A DNA stretch of 36,848 nucleotides from Priapulus caudatus (taxonomy: Eukaryota > Priapulida > Priapulimorpha > Priapulimorphida > Priapulidae): contig NW_014577180.1 of the NCBI RefSeq assembly GCF_000485595.1, positions 338,358 to 375,205 of the forward strand. Direction: 5' to 3'. How positions within the stretch are numbered: the stretch's first letter is position 1; each line of letters begins with the position of its first letter. Positions 1 to 8,960 of the stretch are shown piece after piece. The notes under the pieces are model-generated. The model was not told the DNA's origin and made no database searches. It saw only the letters and a list, made by a program, of their open reading frames with translations. The position numbers and the translations under genes are program-made.

Positions 1-45
<45 letters not shown>

Positions 46-46
46 C

Positions 47-83
<37 letters not shown>
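1..83. repeat. (CA)n microsatellite at the left edge
   Basis: An almost pure CA dinucleotide run with one CAA interruption. It is the left part of duplicated block A. The matching place in block B (20400-20620) is also CA-rich but interrupted by many extra bases. Confidence 0.97.
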
Positions 84-85
<2 letters not shown>

Positions 86-643
86 TAAATCAAGCACATT
101 CGGTAAGAGAGATCAGACATCCTCCCACGTGCTTCGTCTACTGTTGTTCAGGTTCTTGCAAAAGATACGCGTATCAAGCGAAAGAAACTACCGGGAGGAT
201 GGTGTCTCCTATATATGTCGCAGAAGACGCGAAGTCCCCATACTGTTAGTGAATCTATGCGAGCGTAGTCTCCCGAGAACATATCTGCATCCAGCAACAC
301 GGAGGCAATGGAAATAGAGCCAACATTAAACCGAGTTGCTCTCTCCAAGCACGAAGACATCTGGCGATGGCATAAAGATCAGAGTCGTGGTCGTCGTCGT
401 CAGTTTTGTTGAACTGGCCCACAGGATGCGAAAATCCTTCAATGGGAGACTAGTGCAAAAGTTTTCGTATCTAAATACACTACATCAAAAGCAGGTGCCT
501 ATACAGTGCTGTGTCATACAATGTGCTCAAATATAATCATGCGGCTATACACGTGTCGAATATGGCTATAATGAAGTTTTTCTGATGGCTAGTATCGCAG
601 GTCCTAGACATGATATGGCTGCACATAGTAAATATACACTGTA
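84..643. other. No supported gene
   Basis: Non-coding-looking sequence with short overlapping open frames on both strands. A 70-codon minus-strand frame (148-360) looks somewhat protein-like and could be a further decayed piece of the pseudogene to its right, but it is not kept open in the duplicate copy and I do not recognise it. A GTCGTCGTCGTC tract lies near 386. Confidence 0.5.
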
Positions 644-645
644 TA

Positions 646-682
<37 letters not shown>
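644..682. repeat. (AT)n microsatellite
   Basis: AT dinucleotide run. It sits immediately next to the last recognisable codons of the minus-strand pseudogene, so similarity to that gene is lost at this repeat. Confidence 0.95.
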
Positions 683-685
<3 letters not shown>

Positions 686-689
686 CCGC

Positions 690-1636
690 TATCCTGTAGA
701 ATGGAAGCAATTGAAAGCAGCGAAGTCATCTCTATGTGCAAACCTCCAAACATGACAAGAGATCTTCACCATAGCGTTCAGGCCACTGCCACTGGATTTG
801 CTTGGCTACGGCATAGATCAGTTGATCTGCAGTGATCACGGGCACTTGTCCAGCGTTGCGCAACTTGTCTGCATCCTTGGTGGGCTGCCCATGTCAAACT
901 CACAGATTTATGTACTTCTCTGTGCTGCACACTTTCTCCAGCCATCCGTTCTCCAGATCCAGCTGGTGTCTCAACATGTCTGTGTCTGGTAACGACAAGC
1001 CAGAGACTTGCGCTGGAGATGGATTCTTCTGTGTGAAGTATGCAGGTCGAATGTTTGTGTAGGAGTCTGGCAGCTCAGGGATTGTCTTCACCTTGCTGCT
1101 TCTGAGTTTTAGTGGGTCCCGCATTTCTCCTTCACTCTCTGAAGCTGGGCGTTGGAAGGGAAATGCTAGTTCCATAAAAAGATGTAGTTGAAGTGGGATT
1201 GTTGTCTATATTATCCATGGCAGCAGAAGTGAATAGACCTCTCCGCAGTTGTGGTAGACAGGCAACTCCATTTCCAGTGTACTTAGCCACAACTGCATCT
1301 CCCAGCTCTGCGGAGATCTCCAGCACCCTGTCATAGGATATACTTATCTCATTCTCATGGAGCATCTCTACAAGCTTCCTCTTCCTGGTTTTTGCGCAGA
1401 ACGACAAGCCCATGTAGATGGGAAATGGCGTCTCCCGATCCTTTGAACGTCTCTGAGTGACCCCACCTTCTTTGAGCCTGGCATAGCAGTTGTGCAATTG
1501 CTGTTGTCTGTCTTGGATGCCCCAAATCTGAACTGTGACTTGATATCGGCTCTATGCTCAACCATGCCGACAAACTGGAAAATAGAAGGTGGAACAGCAT
1601 CTTCAGGAGAGTCAATGCAGAAGGATTGATTAACAT
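690..1636 (-). pseudogene. Decayed fragment of a recurrent invertebrate protein family of unknown function
   Basis: Successive minus-strand frames read a protein type that I recognise as recurring in predicted proteins of cnidarians and other invertebrates, with no function known to me. In gene order: a segment near 1590-1530 with IFQFVGMVEHRADIKSQ; the 1497-1132 frame with ETPFPIYMGLSF, EISISYDRVLEISAELGDAV and MDNIDNNPTSTTSFYGTSIS; the 1175-900 frame with a proline/serine-rich linker; then GQVPVITADQLIYAVAKQIQ near 850-790 and MFGGLHIEMTSLLSIA near 750-705. Moving from one segment to the next needs frame changes, for example near 1510 and 750, and a stop after the 900 frame, so it is a pseudogene or carries sequence errors. 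It ends at the (AT)n run on one side and at a small inverted-repeat element on the other. The repeated 'recurs in many genomes' behaviour suggests a mobile or multicopy gene. Family recognition is from memory, not from a search. Confidence 0.72.
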
Positions 1637-1768
1637 ATTATCAAGAGCTAATAATACCTTATTATTAGCTCTTGATTTTAGGTCTTTTGATTTAGGTCTT
1701 TTGATTTAGGTCTCTTGATTTTAGGTTGATTTTAGCTCTTTGATAGGTATTATTAGCTCTTGATATTA
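1637..1768. mobile_element. Small MITE-like element with about 20-bp terminal inverted repeats
   Basis: The left end reads TCAAGAGCTAATAATACC at 1641-1658 and the right end carries its reverse complement at 1746-1763. The interior has another inverted copy (TATTATTAGCTCTTGAT at 1660-1676) and an imperfect direct repeat of TTTTGATTTAGGTC units (1677-1725). No coding capacity. The same ends occur at 35311-35373 and, degraded, at 22358-22502, so this is a dispersed family. The class is unassigned because no clear target duplication is visible. Confidence 0.7.
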
Positions 1769-2096
1769 TAATGTTATATAAAGATTTATGAAATATCCTA
1801 CCAGAAATGGCGGCCTTCTTGGAAAATTGCGGCCATTTTGGATTTTTGTGCATAACGTGTTTTTATGAATAAGCACCTCATTGTGGATATATTATGTGTC
1901 AATTTTGGTGCTTGTGTTATACTGCAATGCAATGTGCAATTGGTGCATGACAATTTGAACGATTCTCCTCATGTTTGCACTTTTCCTGTCCCACTATATT
2001 ATATAATTATTACCGAACAAAAATACGCATATGAACTCACTTTAAAAAAATAACGCTAAATTAATGATCCACAGCAGACGAACCCAACTTCGGGTA
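1769..2096. other. No supported gene
   Basis: AT-rich sequence. It includes ATGGCGGCCTTC and, about 20 bases later, GCGGCCATTTT, a short imperfect inverted pair at 1806-1844. A 62-codon open frame at 1865-2053 shows no recognisable motif and is not preserved in the duplicate copy. Confidence 0.6.
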
Positions 2097-2240
2097 CTGA
2101 TTTACCGGTTGTTTGGTCAGTCGGTCAGTTGATCAATTGGTCGGTCCGTCGCTCGGTCGGTCGGCCGGCCGGTTAGTTGGTCAGTTGGTCAATTGGTCGG
2201 TCGGTCGGTCGGTCGGTCGGTCGGCGGGCCGGTTAGTCGA
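2097..2240. repeat. GGTC/GGTT tetranucleotide satellite
   Basis: Imperfect GGTC/GGTT/GATC units that become pure GGTC near 2195-2223. The matching tract in block B lies at about 22865-22985 and is shorter. Confidence 0.93.
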
Positions 2241-4899
2241 TCATTGGTGACAGACCTTGTATTGCTGCGCGTTTCGTACGCGAAGAATTTTATCCAGTGA
2301 CTTGTGACGTTACGTGCGTGTAACAGTCAATACGTGGTTTAGTACGAAGCTACTCGAACTCGCGACAACGACCCCGCTCGATTGTCACCAGAATGTGCCA
2401 TCAGAGCATACGCTTCTACGTATGCTATACCTAAAGCTACTAACTCAATAACCAGTAAATATATTCTCAACACGCACGCACGGGCGTGCACACACATACG
2501 CATATACACCCGCACCCAATGCGCCCGCAAACGCATAAGAACTCGACGAGCACATGCATTCTCACGGGCAAACACGCCCACATTAAAATAAGTCTAAAAT
2601 AAAATGGGTAGACAGAGGTTTTTGCACACGAAAGAGGAAAATGAAAAAAAAGTCACACATCGGTATGTACTGTCTATGACTAATAGCGTAGGATTCCATT
2701 TCTATGTTGTAGCTTTGAGATGTAATGCAATGGACTCATGATATGTATATCAGTGTGCGCTTTCTTTGTTACCCTAAACAACTAGTCTAACGTAAAATAT
2801 TCATCATTTAGAAACCTTGGGCGGATCGAGCATATTTCAGAGTAAAGAGAAGGATCTTTAAATTCGATCAGCCATGATAAATATACTCTGGACGTAACAG
2901 GTTAACGTCACAGGAGCTATCATCACTCTCTCTTACACTCTATCCCATGCATGCTGAGTATAGGTCCAACAAGACCTTTTTTGAATTCTCGAAGACTGAC
3001 TACGACGCACGGATATTTCCACCGAAATGCATCGGCGATTACTCTCACATACGTATCGCGTCTCGGCATTACCCATGCAACAGACAGCCATGAACGATGA
3101 GCCCATGTACACACACGACCACTGAGCAGAGCTGAGCTGAAGAGAGATTCGATACACATAAGAGCTGCTAGCTGGCATGTCGAACAACTACGTGCGTAAA
3201 TGTCGAACATCTACGTGCGTGTATTAGACTCGCATATTGTGTTCGAATGTACATGATGAACAGATATAATATATGAAGTTCATCAGGCCTTATACCTGTT
3301 GTACTAAATTATTCAGTGAAAATCACGCGTACCGGGTTACGAGAACATATCCGCATGCACGTAGCGTCAGTTATTTGCAGGCATGCATGGTTGCACGTAA
3401 CCGCCACTGGCAAATTGGATTGGTGTGAACTAAAGAACGAACATGGAAGCCGTATACAATGTCGAATTCGCGTGTAAAACGTGCACCATTAATCAGCACG
3501 CAGGCAGCCTTTGTACGACGAATGGCGATACCCATGAGCAAAATATACACTCTTCGACCGAAAAAGAATGTATTATTGCGTGGCCTGAATAGTTTGGATG
3601 TAAATCGGCTAGTTTTTGTTTCGGTCCTTTCCAAGTGTGTCGCGAAGTGCTTTGCCTTAAAGTTAAATCTTCATATTCAGCGCAATTTATCAGATTATCA
3701 TAATTCGTAATGTAATAAGAAGGCTATACTGGAATAACCTTAGAAATCACATGGCTGGCCAGATAACTTCAATACATTTGTGGTCAAATACATTACCATA
3801 ATATGAATCAATCTATATAGGGTGTTAAAATGCTAACGCGCTGTTCACGCTGTCCTTATAATGATTAACCATTTGGCGCGTAGAAATATCATCGATATTT
3901 ATTCATATAAAGCTGTGCGCGTGCGTGCGTGCGCGTGTTTGTGTGTGCGGGTGCGTACGTGGGTATGTGGTTCTATTATGCTAGTAACAGAGGCTATATG
4001 TACCGACTGTACGACCGCACTTGACATGTAATATGGCACATAGATAATAATAATAGTAGAGAGAACTTATCAGTTTATCAATGCCTGTCTGGCAGCCCGT
4101 AGAGGGACGTATATATATAGGGATCAAAGCAGATCAACCCTGACGATCCTAATGGCAGTTGGTAAGCGCTCGTATATACCTTCATATACGCACATACACA
4201 CACACGTACGCACAAAGCTGTGCACCTCGTGCACATACGCGCGTCCGACTAGCCTCGGTTTCTCACCGCTAGAGCGCGCACGTCTCGTATCGAACATTGT
4301 AGGGATTCCGCAACGGTCGAAATGTGATCGTAGATACCCGGCTACCTCCTCAAGGAATAGCGGTGCTTCTTATCTCTCGGAATGCAACTATAGCCAGTTG
4401 AAGTCATGCGTTTAAAATGACGTCAAACATAATGGCGGCCTAATGAAGAATTGTTGCATATTTGATATCATGAATAGATATCGCTGTGCAGTGGATTGAT
4501 TTTTGAGCCATGTGAAAACATGTGAATAATTTGAAGCGATGTAAATTAAAAAGAAAGCTGATAAAACCCAGAGTCCTTTGTATTTCTTATCGGAAAATAA
4601 TAAATAAATTAAACTAAACCAATGTTGACGCATTAGATGGCGAAAATCCTTTAGCACTTGCAGCGTAATGCGTTCGGGCACATGGCATCACTACGGGTGT
4701 TGCTATCCCCCGGGCGTGGAGGGAGGTCACGTGATAACGTTGACGATGACGTTCAAAACATTAACCCTAACGGTAACTCTAACTACAAGACCTCCAACAC
4801 TAACTCTACAACTAAATATATATATCTCGCAGCGCTATATATAGGCATTGTGATCCACAAAAATTAATCTATGGTGTGGGGACAGATATGATGCAAAAA
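2241..4899. other. Long non-coding stretch of copy A
   Basis: No gene can be supported. Short frames occur on both strands, but none shows a domain, splice-bounded exon or preservation in the duplicate copy. It contains CA/CG-rich stretches (2468-2520, 4192-4240), a GTGCG-rich tract (3917-3965) and an AATGGCGGCCTAATG stretch at 4429. Degenerate CTAA-type units (4757-4815) precede the true telomere-like tract. Confidence 0.7.
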
Positions 4900-4914
4900 C
4901 CCTAACCCTAACCC
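4900..4914 (+). repeat. Short telomere-type tract (CCCTAA), copy A
   Basis: Two and a half CCCTAA units, then an abrupt change to unrelated sequence (AAGGCTCGAC). The same position in block B opens into a tract of about 260 bp. Copy A therefore ends at or within a telomere-like repeat. Confidence 0.85.
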
Positions 4915-4937
4915 AAGGCTCGACACTAACTTTTTTT

Positions 4938-5015
4938 TTCAGTGGCCCGTTCGGGCCACCAAAATAATTGATTTTCAATTTTTGGTGGCCCGAAAATGAA
5001 ACCTGGTGGCCCGAT
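4938..5015. repeat. GGCCCG foldback repeat, first copy
   Basis: After a T run, TGGCCCGTTCGGGCCA forms a near-perfect hairpin and is followed by CAATTTTTGGTGGCCCG and a third GGTGGCCCG. A related arrangement occurs at 6845-6930 in the same orientation, so this is a dispersed repeat. No coding content. Confidence 0.65.
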
Positions 5016-5033
5016 AAAAAAACTATTATTATG

Positions 5034-5065
5034 GGGGGTGATGAAGGGGGATGATGGGGGGGGGT
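5034..5065 (+). other. G-run cluster, possible G-quadruplex
   Basis: Runs of six, five and about nine to ten guanines lie within about 30 bases, separated by TGATGAA and ATGAT. The last run is long enough to supply two G-tracts, which meets the usual sequence rule for a G-quadruplex on the plus strand. Confidence 0.5.
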
Positions 5066-5069
5066 GATG

Positions 5070-5757
5070 TATCGCGCGTAAGCTAATATCATTAAATTGT
5101 TTAAGCCTAAAATTACCTTTAAATCGCTCTTTCACAAGGCATAAAATAAAAATAAAATAAATTTTCTCAAAAAATCGATAAAAAGAATTTTTTTATGTGC
5201 ACAAATTACCCCCTTATGAAAATGGACTGTTCCAAAATATGTAACTGCACGTCGTATACTTTCGCACACGAACTTTCGAACGCTTGCAGTTTCGCTTCGG
5301 ATCCGAAACGGTGCACGCGCGCACACAGCTAGAGCTCCAGCGCAGCTAGCTAGCAATAGGTTAGGGCGGACATACGGGAACTTTGCCACATCCGGGACTT
5401 TCTTAACCTAGCAACCAGCTGTGCCGGTGAAAACAACAGCCTGTCTCCGTGAGCTTACACACGCAATACCTGATTTGCAAACCTAAAGCATATTAATTTT
5501 CTTGTATATATGCCGAAAACTTGTGTAGGTTAGTAGGTTGTCACAATCATATATATTGCACAGATGAGAAAAGATATTTTTTGAGCTGCCAAAATGACAT
5601 AAGAGTCCAGAGAGGCGTGATAAGTCATAAGTGGCTGACTGCCACTTAAATGTAAATGAGTAAATGAGTAAATGTAAATGGTACGCACTGGAGTTCGTCG
5701 AAATTCTCCACTATTTGTTCTGATCATTTCGTGACAGGGATAGCTACTATTTTATAA
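5070..5757. other. No supported gene
   Basis: Mixed-composition non-coding sequence. Short minus-strand frames (5132-5389, 5530-5727) have no recognisable motif. AAATGAGTAAATGAGTAAATG at about 5650-5670 is a small tandem repeat. Confidence 0.6.
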
Positions 5758-6330
5758 CTGCGTGTGTGTGTGTGCGTGTGTGCGTGTGTGCGTGTGAGTG
5801 TGTCACTGTGTGTGCGTGTGCGTGCGTCTGTGTGTGTGCGTGCGTGCGTGCGTGTCCGAGCGTGCGTGTTTGTGTGTGCGTGTGTGCGCGTGCGTGTGCG
5901 TGTGAGTGTGTCACTGTGTGTGCGAGTGCGTGTTGTGTGTGTGGGCGTGCGTGCGTGCGTGTCCGAGCGTGCGTGTTTGTGTGTGCGTGTGTGCGCGTGC
6001 GCGTGTGCGTGTGCGTGTGAGTGTGTCACTGTGTGTGCGAGTGCGTGTTGTGTGTGTGGGCGTGCGTGCGTGTGGCAGCGTGCGTGTTTGTGTGTCAGCT
6101 GTGTGTGCGAGTGCGTGTGCGTGTGAGTGTGTCACTGTGTTGCGTGCTGCGTGTGAGTCGTCACCTCGTGTGTGCGTGTGCGTTGTGCGTGCGTGCGGGG
6201 CGTGTGCGCGCGTGCGGTGGTTTGTGTGTCACTGTGTGGTGCGAGTGCGTGTAGTGTGAAGTGTGCGTGTGGCGTGTGTGGCGTGTGCGTGTGAGTGTGC
6301 CTCTGTGTGTGCGTGTGTGTGCGTGGCCAT
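5758..6330. repeat. TG/CG compound microsatellite with a higher-order period of about 106-115 bp
   Basis: Built from TGTGTGCG-type units. The phrase GTGAGTGTGTCACTG recurs at about 5794, 5902, 6017 and 6123, giving a second-level period of roughly 106-115 bp. The long open frames (Cys/Val/Arg-rich on plus, His/Thr-rich on minus) are by-products of the repeat. Confidence 0.93.
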
Positions 6331-6844
6331 GTGTCAATCTGGACTTTGTTTTATTTCACCGAGACATGAGGTAATTTTTTATTCAACTAATGCAAAGCAA
6401 ATCAAATAAATAGCTTAAAATTCATATTTGCGAGTGCATATATGTATCTTACATACATGTCATAATTATAGGCTACAGATAAGGCCTATGTATATATCTC
6501 ATAAGGCCATATTCAGAGAGAATTTCATGAAAAAACTTTTAAAGACTTGCAACCAGTGACGGATAAATTTGTATCGTTTATGCGCGTAAGTCTTATATGG
6601 GCGCCAGTGACGCGATCGTGTTTGTTTCACGCGGTTCTGCTGTGTGGTTCAGTGACTGACTGATCTCTACTACATTACATACTGCACGTGGGCAGTACAG
6701 TGTATGTGGGCAAATTGCGACGGCGCGGTGTCTGCTGATTTGTGTTCATTTGATCCCGCTCGCTCCGCGAATTGCTCGCTCTCTTTGAATGATATGTGGC
6801 ACGTAAGAACATTATTTTTCCTCACATAGACACTTTGAAATTTT
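6331..6844. other. No supported gene
   Basis: Non-coding sequence between the TG/CG array and the second GGCC foldback repeat. No frame on either strand shows a motif. Confidence 0.6.
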
Positions 6845-6935
6845 AGTGGCGCCCGATTGCGGGCCACCAAATTTTAACTATGTTTGAATTTTGGTGCGAC
6901 ATCAAGTTTTTGGTGGCCGGGCCCCCGGCCACCGC
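6845..6935. repeat. GGCCCG foldback repeat, second copy
   Basis: AGTGGCGCCCGATTGCGGGC followed by CACCAAA, then GAATTTTGGTG and the palindrome GGTGGCCGGGCCCCCGGCCA. The order and orientation match the copy at 4938-5015. The last palindrome can form a very stable GC hairpin. Confidence 0.65.
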
Positions 6936-7530
6936 TATGGTGAGACCTTGCTATAAACACTTACCCGCTACTAATTATATTGGCTCAAAGAGTTTGAGGT
7001 TTTGAGGAAACTGAGGTCAGTGTGTCTTACACTGAGCTGCCACAGCAAGTTGTCAACAATGTTGCACTCAGCAAGAGGTTTAGTTTCTTAAATTTTTTAA
7101 GTGCAAACTGATTTATGCAAGTTGCTAAAGCTATGCTCACAATCTGGTGATATTTTAAATGTCGTTATGAATAACAAACATGGAAACCATTAAAGAAAAA
7201 ACGCCGAATATAGCCTATAAAAACGTTGTAGATTCAAACACAGACACACATTGCCTGCTAGAGTTAACTATGTTAGCTAATCTAACCTTTAAATATGCAC
7301 TGCCAATTACTGTCAGTTTCTGTGAAATTTGTGGAAACAAAAGAAGTAATAAAAGCGATTCTAAGCTTTCTACAACTGCCCTGCTGTTTGTCAGTAGCTT
7401 GCTGTTTTGCGCTCTGCCTGCTTTCTTTATCTTTCGCTCGAGATATTCTATGTCTTCGCAACATGTGGACTTTTTTTTGTCTGAGGCGAGCTATTTTTTA
7501 GCAGTTCTGACATATATATGGAATGATTAG
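6936..7530. other. Ambiguous open frames, no assigned gene
   Basis: A plus-strand frame of 116 codons (7180-7530, hydrophobic C-terminal half) overlaps a minus-strand frame that stays open for about 90 codons without an ATG (about 7490-7210). The minus frame contains CCEDIEYLERKIKK and follows a CAG acceptor-like site. Another minus frame (about 7070-6975) reads AECNIVDNLLWQLSVRH before a stop. Spliced minus-strand exons lie just to the right, so the minus frames may belong to the same transcript. I cannot decide between the strands and recognise no family. Confidence 0.3.
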
Positions 7531-7739
7531 ACATAAAAGCTGAGGTCAAGCCAAATACACTTGAAAGTACTTGTATGGCCGCTAGAATATTAGGTTAAAA
7601 ACAACAACAAGCTGTCACTTTAAGCTTTCCAACAGACATGATTTTTTTTTAGTTTAAAACAGGAAATGCATATACGTTCAATCTTAGCCTAAATAATATC
7701 TGAAATTGTACGCAATCACACATGTCAGGTGCCACTCAC

Positions 7740-7851
7740 ATCCATTTCAACAGCACATGGCAATATCTTTTCCCGCCTGAGGCGTTGATAAACTGCTCGT
7801 CTTTTAGAGGCCATGAGGTTATCCATAATCTGTGGCTCTTCCATTCTTTGC
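7740..7851 (-). CDS. Candidate internal exon of an unknown gene
   Basis: On the minus strand a T-rich stretch ending in TTTTTTTGTAG (acceptor) is followed by a 112-nt open segment, then GTGAGT, a textbook donor. Frame 2 of the segment encodes RMEEPQIMDNLMASKRRAVY and ends ILPCAVEMD at the donor, phase 0. The upstream segment 7947-7983 has a donor (GTAGAT) and joins in frame, so the two support each other. The protein is basic and looks like real coding sequence, but I do not recognise it. No downstream exon can be chosen with confidence: several acceptors (near 7710, 7580 and 7480) give only short frames. Confidence 0.42.
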
Positions 7852-7946
7852 CTACAAAAAAAGACTAGAGTTATTGCTTTTTATACAATTGTACTGTTAT
7901 GAGAAATTGAGCGGAGCGTTATGTCCACATAGTTATTAGCATCTAC

Positions 7947-7983
7947 CTGGTATATCTCACAATGGAGGAGTCATTTATCAACC
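7947..7983 (-). CDS. Candidate short upstream exon joined to 7740-7851
   Basis: On the minus strand this reads LINDSSIVRYT and then AG before a GTAGAT donor. Splicing to 7851 forms an Arg codon across the junction and continues into QRMEEP. The left boundary is an AG preceded by weak pyrimidine content, so the true exon could be longer. It lies right beside the CCAACGTTGG palindrome cluster, which would then sit in the upstream intron. Confidence 0.32.
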
Positions 7984-8016
7984 CTCATTGTCACGGCTGT
8001 CTTCCGCTCATGCTAA

Positions 8017-8215
8017 CGTCTGGCTTGCACGTTGCTGGCCAACGTTAGTCCAACGCTTATGTGCTCGCGTGGCCAACGTTGCGGCAGACGTTGGCAGCCA
8101 ACGTTGGCCCAACGGCGGGCGCGACGTTGGCCCCAACGTTGCCCATACGGCAGTCAGCGCACGTTGGCCCAACGTCATATTGCACTTTGGCCCAACGTCA
8201 GACAGCGCAAGCGTT
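8017..8215. repeat. CCAACGTTGG palindrome cluster
   Basis: About ten copies of GGCCAACGTT, CGTTGGCCCAACG and related units in both orientations within 200 bp. Each is a short palindrome or half of one. The frames through it (WPNVGP-type peptides) are repeat by-products. The density suggests a dispersed repeat of foldback or MITE type rather than a gene. No clean terminal repeats or target duplication were found. Confidence 0.7.
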
Positions 8216-8486
8216 GTTTACCTTTAACCATAATTCTTATATAGCTGAATTCAGCTGGGATAAGAATGAAGTTAGTTGGAGTGCCAAGTTACTTGAGCAC
8301 AGAAAACACATGATTCCTTCCATTGTAATGTCTACAACTTTGCACAGTAATAATGGATATTCAGTGGAAATGGATGATTTTTGTAAGAAATGGCTTCGAA
8401 TATTTTTGGTAGACTGCGCCAGATGTTTGGAAGAGCACAATGCAATTCAATCAAGAGTCAAGAGATCTGACAGACATTCAGCCTGA
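8216..8486 (+). CDS. Unassigned open frame, possible exon
   Basis: From about 8240 the plus strand stays open to a stop at 8484-8486, in a frame that also runs back through the palindrome cluster. The unique part contains FSWDKNEVSWSAKLLEHRKH, VEMDDFCKKWLRIFLVDCAR and CLEEHNAIQSRVKR. Composition (mixed charged, aromatic and Cys residues) resembles real protein more than the surrounding frames do. No start of its own, no recognised domain and no flanking evidence of expression. The opposite strand carries a 67-codon frame. Confidence 0.25.
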
Positions 8487-8845
8487 AAGTTTATTGTCTC
8501 ATTACAAAATGTGACTATCACAACATACTACACGCTGTCAGGGATTGAAATTAATTTTTTTACCCACTTCCAGTTTTTTTGGGCACGTTCCATATATTTT
8601 CCAACTCGCAAAATTCTGTCCTCCGACTTGCATTTTTCTTGAAGTGTTAAAAAGTCATTATAAACGACTGTATAAGACTATTATGAACGATGTTTTTATT
8701 TAGCTCATATTTTATATACATATATGACAAAAGAATATAATAGAATAAGAAACATTATTTCTTATAACTATGATTATAATCACAAGTGCTCATTGAAAAT
8801 TTTCAAAACAAAAGTTTGGTTTATTAAAGTTTTTTCTGTTTTCCG
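8487..8845. other. No supported gene
   Basis: AT-rich non-coding sequence with no motif recognised. Confidence 0.6.
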
Positions 8846-8960
8846 CTGCTCTGGCCTCTGTACTATCTGCTCTGCTCTGCTCTAGCTGCTCTGCTGCAGC
8901 TGCACTGTTCTGCTCTAGTTGCTCTGGCCCTACTGGCTCTGCCCATACGGTTGAATTGTG
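8846..8960. repeat. Imperfect CTG/CTCTG repeat
   Basis: CTGCTCTG, TAGCTGCTCTG and related units repeat irregularly. The minus-strand frame across it (8790-8993) gives EQLEQ-type repeats that come from the DNA repeat. Confidence 0.7.

Larger units (their letters stand above)
1..4914 (+). repeat. Large direct duplication, copy A
   Basis: The block from the CA tract to the telomere-like tract recurs in the same order and orientation at about 20400-25857. Shared landmarks include CTAAAT followed by the CGGTAAGAGAG stretch, the minus-strand pseudogene, the TCAAGAGCTAATAATACC inverted repeat, the GGTCGGTC tract, the ATGGCGGCC stretches and the final CCCTAACCCTAA. Copy A reads cleanly; copy B carries many small insertions. 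The copies part company inside the telomere-type repeat, where A passes into unrelated sequence after about 15 bases. Confidence 0.95.

Noticed and set aside
1806-1844. ATGGCGGCC...GCGGCCATTTT inverted pair as a transposon end
   Set aside because: Short and imperfect; similar AATGGCGGCC words occur elsewhere (4429) without partners, so there is not enough to define an element.
5764-6259. Several 70-120 codon Cys/Val/Arg-rich plus frames and His/Thr-rich minus frames
   Set aside because: They are translations of the TG/CG microsatellite in different frames and have no independent support.
7180-7530. 116-codon plus-strand frame with a hydrophobic tail as a membrane protein gene
   Set aside because: An equally open minus-strand frame overlaps it, no motif is seen, and neighbouring splice-bounded exons are on the minus strand; left unassigned.
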